Assembly (NCBI RefSeq): GCF_000442275.2
Contig: NZ_KE557306.1
Span: forward strand, 124,001 to 188,000
Reading direction: 5' to 3'
Length of the DNA: 64,000 bases
Source of the DNA: Litoreibacter arenae DSM 19593
GTDB taxonomy: Bacteria > Pseudomonadota > Alphaproteobacteria > Rhodobacterales > Rhodobacteraceae
Shown: piece by piece, positions 59,736 to 64,000 of the stretch
Layout of the letters: each line of letters starts with the position of its first letter
Position numbering within the stretch: the first letter of the stretch is position 1
Notes under the pieces: generated by a model
The model's database searches: none
Seen by the model: the letters and a program-made list of their open reading frames with translations, nothing else
Told to the model about the DNA's origin: nothing
Position numbers and translations under genes: made by a program

Positions 59736-61181
59736 TTACTCCGCTGCGACTGGTTCGTAAATTGACGCGGGCAGGTCATAGCCCCATTGCTTGAACCGGT
59801 CGGAATAGTGCGAGCGAACGCCGGTTGGCGTGAACTGGCCAATGATCTTTCCATCTGGTTGCAGGCCCAGGCGTTGGTAGCGGAACACCTCCTGCATGGA
59901 GATAACGTCGCCCTCCATGCCAGTGATTTCCGTGATGGACACCATTCGGCGCGAGCCGTCCTGCAATCGGGAGGCCTGCACGATCAGGTTCACAGCGGAA
60001 GAGATCTGTGCCCGCACAGCTTTGATCGGCATCTCGATACCGGCCATGGCGATCATGTTCTCCAGACGGGAAACACCGTCGCGCGCAGAGTTGGCGTGGA
60101 TTGTCGTCATGGAGCCGTCGTGGCCCGTGTTCATGGCCTGAAGCATGTCGATCACTTCCTCGCCACGTGTCTCACCCACGATAATGCGGTCCGGGCGCAT
60201 CCGAAGGGCGTTCTTCAGGCAGTCCCGTTGGGACACCGCGCCCTTGCCTTCAACGTTGGCGGGGCGGCTTTCCATCCGACCGACATGGACCTGTTGAAGT
60301 TGAAGTTCTGCCGTGTCCTCAATGGTCAGGATGCGTTCGGAATTGTCGATGAAGGACGAAAGCGCGTTGAGCGTCGTGGTTTTACCGGAGCCGGTACCGC
60401 CCGAGACGATCACGTTTAAGCGGCAAGCGACTGCTGCTTGCAGATAGGCTGCCATTTCTTCCGAAAATGCGCCAAAGCGGACAAGGTCATCGATCGCCAG
60501 CTTTTCTTTTTTGAACTTACGAATTGAAACCAAGGAGCCGTCCACGGCAATTGGCGGCACCATTGCGTTGAAGCGAGAACCATCTTTTAGACGCGCGTCA
60601 ACGTAAGGGTTGGATTCATCCACACGACGCCCCACCGCGGATACGATCTTGTCGATGATACGCAGCAAATGCCGTTCGTCTTTGAAACGCGTGTTTGTTA
60701 GCGTCAGTTTACCGTCCCGCTCGACGAACACGCGGTTGGGTCCGTTCACGAGAATGTCGTTTACGGTATCATCTTTGAGAAGCGGCTCGAGCGGGCCGAG
60801 ACCCGTCACTTCGTCGAACAGTTCCGCGTGCAGGGTCTGCCGCTCGTCCTTCGTCAGGATTACGGCCATTTCTTCAAGGCCTTCGGCGCAAATTGCGACG
60901 ATCTCGGCTTTCAGGTCAGCCTCAGGCGCGTTTTCCAGTGCAGCAAGGTTGAGGTTGTCGAGCAATCGGTGGTGAAGCTCCGACCGGACTTCTTCCAGAC
61001 GCTGACGGCGCTTGAGCTCCTTGTCCTGCGCAATCACTTCCGCAGGTGCGATTGGAAGCTTGGTCTCCGCCTTTCGCATGGATTGCGAGCTGGACGCCTT
61101 TGGTGCAGGAGCTGCGGGCGCAGCCGCCGGTTTGCCTTGCGCATTCGCGGCGGCATCAGTTTTTTTGTAGCGCGAAAACAT
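59736..61181 (-). CDS. tadA: Tad pilus assembly ATPase TadA (CpaF)
   Basis: A 481-residue secretion ATPase of the VirB11/CpaF type that drives Flp pilus assembly and retraction. It has the N-terminal helical domain ([14 protein letters not shown]), [19 protein letters not shown], Walker [16 protein letters not shown], the Asp box [19 protein letters not shown], and Walker [15 protein letters not shown]. The first 60 residues are Pro/Ala/Lys-rich. Start ATG 61181. Confidence 0.95.
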   Translation of the reverse strand: MFSRYKKTDAAANAQGKPAAAPAAPAPKASSSQSMRKAETKLPIAPAEVIAQDKELKRRQRLEEVRSELHHRLLDNLNLAALENAPEADLKAEIVAICAEGLEEMAVILTKDERQTLHAELFDEVTGLGPLEPLLKDDTVNDILVNGPNRVFVERDGKLTLTNTRFKDERHLLRIIDKIVSAVGRRVDESNPYVDARLKDGSRFNAMVPPIAVDGSLVSIRKFKKEKLAIDDLVRFGAFSEEMAAYLQAAVACRLNVIVSGGTGSGKTTTLNALSSFIDNSERILTIEDTAELQLQQVHVGRMESRPANVEGKGAVSQRDCLKNALRMRPDRIIVGETRGEEVIDMLQAMNTGHDGSMTTIHANSARDGVSRLENMIAMAGIEMPIKAVRAQISSAVNLIVQASRLQDGSRRMVSITEITGMEGDVISMQEVFRYQRLGLQPDGKIIGQFTPTGVRSHYSDRFKQWGYDLPASIYEPVAAE

Positions 61182-61196
61182 GCTGGTAACCTTTCG

Positions 61197-62453
61197 TTAT
61201 CCTGTGGCTTCCGCCTGGTTCGTCTCGTGCAGAGACAAAGCCAGCTTGGCGATTTCTTTACGCAGCGGGTTCTTTGCCGCCGTATCGACCAAAGGAAGAC
61301 CGTGATCGCAGCTCTGGGCGACCTGCTTTCCGCCATCAGGCATGTGCAATTCAATTGAAATATCAAGGCTTTCTGCCATGCGTTTGGCGCGACTTTTGCC
61401 TGAGAGATCGGTGAATTTCGGGGCGCGATTGAGCACGTAGCGGATCTTTTCGTACGGAAGGTCCTCGGATTTCAGCGCGCGGATCATACGGATCGTATTC
61501 TGAGCCGACCGCATATCGAGTTCCAGCATACCGAAATAAACGTCCGACATTCCCAAAACAGTTTCGGTCCACTGAACGAGCGTGGTCGGCATGTCGATGA
61601 TCACATAGTCAAAGTTGCGCCGCGCCGTCGCGACAAGTTTTTCAATATCATCAGGTCCGATCATATCCAGCGGGATCATGTCAGCCGGAGCGGTCAGAAC
61701 CTGCACCTTGTCGTTGAAAGTAAGAAGTGTCGCGCGGAAGGCGTCGTCATCCATGCTTTCGATGTCCGACAGCATCTCCAAAACGGCGTCGCGTCGAGGC
61801 AGGTCAAGGTAGGTCGATGCAGAGCCGAACTGAAAGTCAAGATCAAGCAGGCAGACACTCACGTCTGACTTCTTGTCAACGGTCGCCAGTTCCCAAGCGA
61901 GGTTGACCGCAAAGGTCGACGCGCCGGAGCCGCCGGCCAACCCGTGAATGGGAAGCACGACGCCGTCGTTTGTTCCGACTTTGCCGGTGGCTACGTGCGC
62001 GGTTTGCGGTTCGGCAGGTGTCTGGGCGACTTCTGCTAGCACAACTGGCTTCTTGATGCGCTCGATCGAGTCGTGGAGCGCGCCTTCGGGAAGCGGGTAG
62101 GGGACAAAATCGTCCGCGCCCAGTTTTAGCAGCTGGTGTAGCGCGATGGGGGAGACGTCTTCGGCGATGAGGATGACTTTGACGCCGACCTCTTTTGCGC
62201 GGCCAATGACGTCGCCAACCAGCGTTAACGCGTCCTCGTCGGAACTGTCCACAGCGACTGCGATGAATTCCAGCTGCGAGGCATCCGGTTGTGACAGGTA
62301 CGCATTGGCATCCTCAAAGCTAAGGTCACCCCAAGCTTCGCCGAGCTCCGTTTCCATGTCTTCGATCAAAAGATCGAAGTTCTGCACGTCGCGGGCGACG
62401 GTACAGGCGGTGATCGGCGCCGGTTCGGTTTGTAAAGCTACACTGCTCGTCAT
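61197..62453 (-). CDS. cpaE: Tad localisation ATPase CpaE (TadZ)
   Basis: A 418-residue MinD/ParA-like protein that places the pilus machine at the cell pole. The N-terminal receiver-like domain (about 20-130, VILIAEDVSPIALHQLLKLG) precedes a deviant Walker A region, GLAGGSGASTFAVNLAWELA, which lacks the lysine of canonical ParA as is usual for CpaE. CLLDLDFQFGSASTYLDLP and VIIDMPTTLVQW follow. ATG 62453 is chosen; a longer frame lacks a better start. The 207-bp gap upstream contains several TTAA sequences, but none forms an exact TTAA-N7-TTAA pair. Confidence 0.9.
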   Translation of the reverse strand: MTSSVALQTEPAPITACTVARDVQNFDLLIEDMETELGEAWGDLSFEDANAYLSQPDASQLEFIAVAVDSSDEDALTLVGDVIGRAKEVGVKVILIAEDVSPIALHQLLKLGADDFVPYPLPEGALHDSIERIKKPVVLAEVAQTPAEPQTAHVATGKVGTNDGVVLPIHGLAGGSGASTFAVNLAWELATVDKKSDVSVCLLDLDFQFGSASTYLDLPRRDAVLEMLSDIESMDDDAFRATLLTFNDKVQVLTAPADMIPLDMIGPDDIEKLVATARRNFDYVIIDMPTTLVQWTETVLGMSDVYFGMLELDMRSAQNTIRMIRALKSEDLPYEKIRYVLNRAPKFTDLSGKSRAKRMAESLDISIELHMPDGGKQVAQSCDHGLPLVDTAAKNPLRKEIAKLALSLHETNQAEATG

Positions 62454-62660
62454 GCTTAGAATCCCATTTGGCCAAAACAGGGCCGGGTTCGTGTTAACGA
62501 GGGTACCTTTCTTAAGGGTTAGCGCCCCCGCCAACTGTTTGCGGTATTTAAACCAACATGCCGACTTTAAGCGGATTGTGGCTTATCTCATGACAAGGAA
62601 TGCTTAAGAAAAGGGGCGAGAATGGGGCTAAATTAGCGAAAAACTGAGGTATTATTTCCG

Positions 62661-63308
62661 TTATTGAACTATTCTCTCTCTCGCGAGGGTTTCTGCGCTC
62701 TTTGCGGTTTGCACATATTCGCGATGCACGAGGATCCCGTATTTGCCGCTGAGCAGCATTGGGTGGTTCTTCACAAAGCCGGTCACCTCGGTCACCGTCC
62801 GGCGGTTGCGCCGTTCGCGGTTCTCGGTAAGAACAATCGGGCGCGTTTCGCCGAATGAAGCGACAGCTTCCAAACGCGAACGGCTGATGCCTTGAGAAGT
62901 CAGGAACGCGACAACAGCCTGCGCGCGGCGCAATCCTAGTGCTTTGTTCGCCGCATTCGAGCCAACCAGATCCGTGTGGCCGTAAACACGGAACCGCACT
63001 TCAGGGAACTGACTAATCCAGTTTGCCTGCTCAAGCAGGGCAGCACGCGCGTTTGCGTCCAGAGCTGCCGAGTTGAACTCGAAATTCACCTGAGTGTTCA
63101 CATCGGATGCGAAACGGTGACCTAGAGTCTCGGCGACCGCGATTGAGCCGTTGCCGACAAGTGTATTCGTCATGGTGGGGTTGCCGAAGCCGCCCTCATC
63201 AAGACTACCTCCAGCTTCACGGGCAAACGTGTCGCTGGGTCCGGAGCATGCCGATAGGCTAACCGTCATTGCGACGATCATAGCGAGATGAGAAGTAGTT
63301 TTAAGCAT
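62661..63308 (-). CDS. OmpA-family lipoprotein of the Tad locus
   Basis: A 215-residue lipoprotein with signal MLKTTSHLAMIVAMTVSLSA ending at the lipobox C21. The C-terminal OmpA/Pal-like domain is FEFNSAALDANARAALLEQA and YGHTDLVGSNAANKALGLRR, with peptidoglycan-binding residues Asp and Arg. OmpA-like genes inside tad clusters are thought to help anchor the secretin. It begins six bases after the cpaC stop, so it is likely coexpressed. A stretch of 207 bp separates it from cpaE. Confidence 0.85.
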   Translation of the reverse strand: MLKTTSHLAMIVAMTVSLSACSGPSDTFAREAGGSLDEGGFGNPTMTNTLVGNGSIAVAETLGHRFASDVNTQVNFEFNSAALDANARAALLEQANWISQFPEVRFRVYGHTDLVGSNAANKALGLRRAQAVVAFLTSQGISRSRLEAVASFGETRPIVLTENRERRNRRTVTEVTGFVKNHPMLLSGKYGILVHREYVQTAKSAETLARERIVQ

Positions 63309-63314
63309 CTGATA

Positions 63315-64000
63315 TTACTCCAAAACATAGCCGTAGGAGCCAGAGAAGTCCTGGCGGGCCACTTCGCCCGTGGTGGTGCGGCGGGTCCGTACTTCACGTG
63401 CAACTGTTCCGTTGAGGAAGAAGTCACGTTCGGTTGGCGGACGAACACGGTCGGTCGAGACGACGAGTGCGTTGCCACGCGTGGGGGAGACAAGGTGTGC
63501 GGTCACGATCACCACCAGTTCGGACTGGCGACGCTCATAGTTCGCACTGCGGAATAGTGCGCCCAAAACCGGAATGTCACCTAACCAAGGAACCTGGCCC
63601 GCGACGTCGCGGAAATCGTCTTCAAGAAGCCCGGCGATTGCAAAACTCTCGCCGTCACGCATTTCCACGACTGTGGACGATGCCCGTTTCGAGAACGCAT
63701 TTACCGAGAAGCCGTTGTTCTGGACTACGACGGTTGGATCCAAGCCAGATACCGCAGTATCAAGCTTGAGGTTGATGATGTCCTCGTCCAATACGGTCGG
63801 CGTAAATTTCAATTCAACACCAAACGGCTTGTAGCTGATCCGCACCGAGCCGTCGTCCTCGATAGGAATCGGATACTCGCCACCTGCAAGGAACGTGGCC
63901 TCTTGGCCAGAAAGGGCGGTCAGGTTCGGTTCTGCAAGGGTGCGTACCATGCCTTTTTCTTCAAGGGCTTCCAGCACGACCAGCGCGCGGAGCGACCCGC
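63315..64000 (-). CDS. cpaC: Secretin CpaC (RcpA), partial at window edge
   Basis: The C-terminal 228 residues of the outer-membrane secretin of the Tad system. The type II/III secretin signature includes VRTLAEPNLTALSGQEATFL, GGEYPIPIED, VELKFTPTVLDEDIINLKLD and DGESFAIAGLLEDDFRD, ending with QSELVVIVTAHLVSP. The frame stays open to the right edge (reading ...SLRALVVLEALEE), so the N-terminus with signal peptide and BON domain lies outside. Its stop is six bases before the OmpA-like lipoprotein gene. Confidence 0.92.
   Translation of the reverse strand, partial: GSLRALVVLEALEEKGMVRTLAEPNLTALSGQEATFLAGGEYPIPIEDDGSVRISYKPFGVELKFTPTVLDEDIINLKLDTAVSGLDPTVVVQNNGFSVNAFSKRASSTVVEMRDGESFAIAGLLEDDFRDVAGQVPWLGDIPVLGALFRSANYERRQSELVVIVTAHLVSPTRGNALVVSTDRVRPPTERDFFLNGTVAREVRTRRTTTGEVARQDFSGSYGYVLE

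Noticed and set aside
62454-62660. CtrA boxes in the AT-rich gap upstream of cpaE
   Set aside because: Several TTAA sequences occur, but none pair at the required seven-base spacing.
1-64000. Integrated mobile element around the type I secretion cluster
   Set aside because: No integrase, transposase, tRNA target or flanking direct repeats were found, and base composition of the genes resembles the rest of the window.

Overview
The window reads as a contiguous piece of a high-GC alphaproteobacterial chromosome, most likely a marine Rhodobacterales (roseobacter-type) bacterium. The pointers are the ybgC-tolQRAB-pal-cpoB-tilS-ftsH order preceded by ruvCAB, a homospermidine synthase, a Hint-domain protein of the roseobacter type, a DUF1127 microprotein, a Tad/Cpa pilus locus, and a perfect CtrA-type TTAA-N7-TTAA box. 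Genus and species cannot be told from the sequence alone. I see no insertion sequence, prophage, CRISPR array, rRNA or tRNA.

Layout. 0-4.7 kb: PLP-dependent threonine dehydratase family gene (minus strand), a complete molybdate ABC transporter modABC with overlapping genes, and an LpxR-type outer-membrane lipid A deacylase. 4.8-8.9 kb: Hint-domain protein, M50-like membrane metallopeptidase, rpsD with a strong sigma70 promoter and a structured leader, and homospermidine synthase. 9.2-13.0 kb: acs overlapping adk, then a secreted protein of unknown role.

13.2-29.5 kb is the unusual region. It carries an exported 874-residue coiled-coil protein, and a minus-strand operon of a LuxR-type regulator, a 176-residue unknown protein and an ExeA/GspA-like AAA ATPase fused to Sel1 repeats. 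Facing it across a 748-bp intergenic region is a plus-strand operon: an extremely Gly/Asp/Gln-rich 891-residue repeat protein, a 683-residue cysteine-free protein with shared repeat motifs, a PrtD-type type I secretion ATPase and its HlyD-type adaptor. A TolC/NodT-type outer-membrane lipoprotein lies immediately convergent. My reading is a dedicated type I secretion system exporting two repeat-rich, probably surface or matrix-forming proteins under local LuxR-type control. This is the best candidate for an undescribed system.

29.9-49.2 kb is mostly housekeeping: an MFS transporter, prmA, a small membrane protein, DUF1127, ruvCAB, a secreted protein with an Ivy-like CxxHxC loop, the Tol-Pal operon, tilS, ftsH with a possible heat-shock promoter, a MOSC protein, and fhs-folD behind a multi-hairpin leader. 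49.2-52.7 kb: a PaaI-type thioesterase and the pair pdeM plus a ligase-associated Lhr-like helicase. 52.8-64 kb: an AAA ATPase, a polytopic membrane protein (possible GT-C glycosyltransferase), and a Tad locus on the minus strand. The Tad genes, in transcription order from the window edge, are cpaC (partial), an OmpA-like lipoprotein, cpaE, tadA, tadB, tadC, two TPR lipoproteins and a prepilin peptidase. The Flp pilin and CpaB are not in the window and may lie beyond its right edge.
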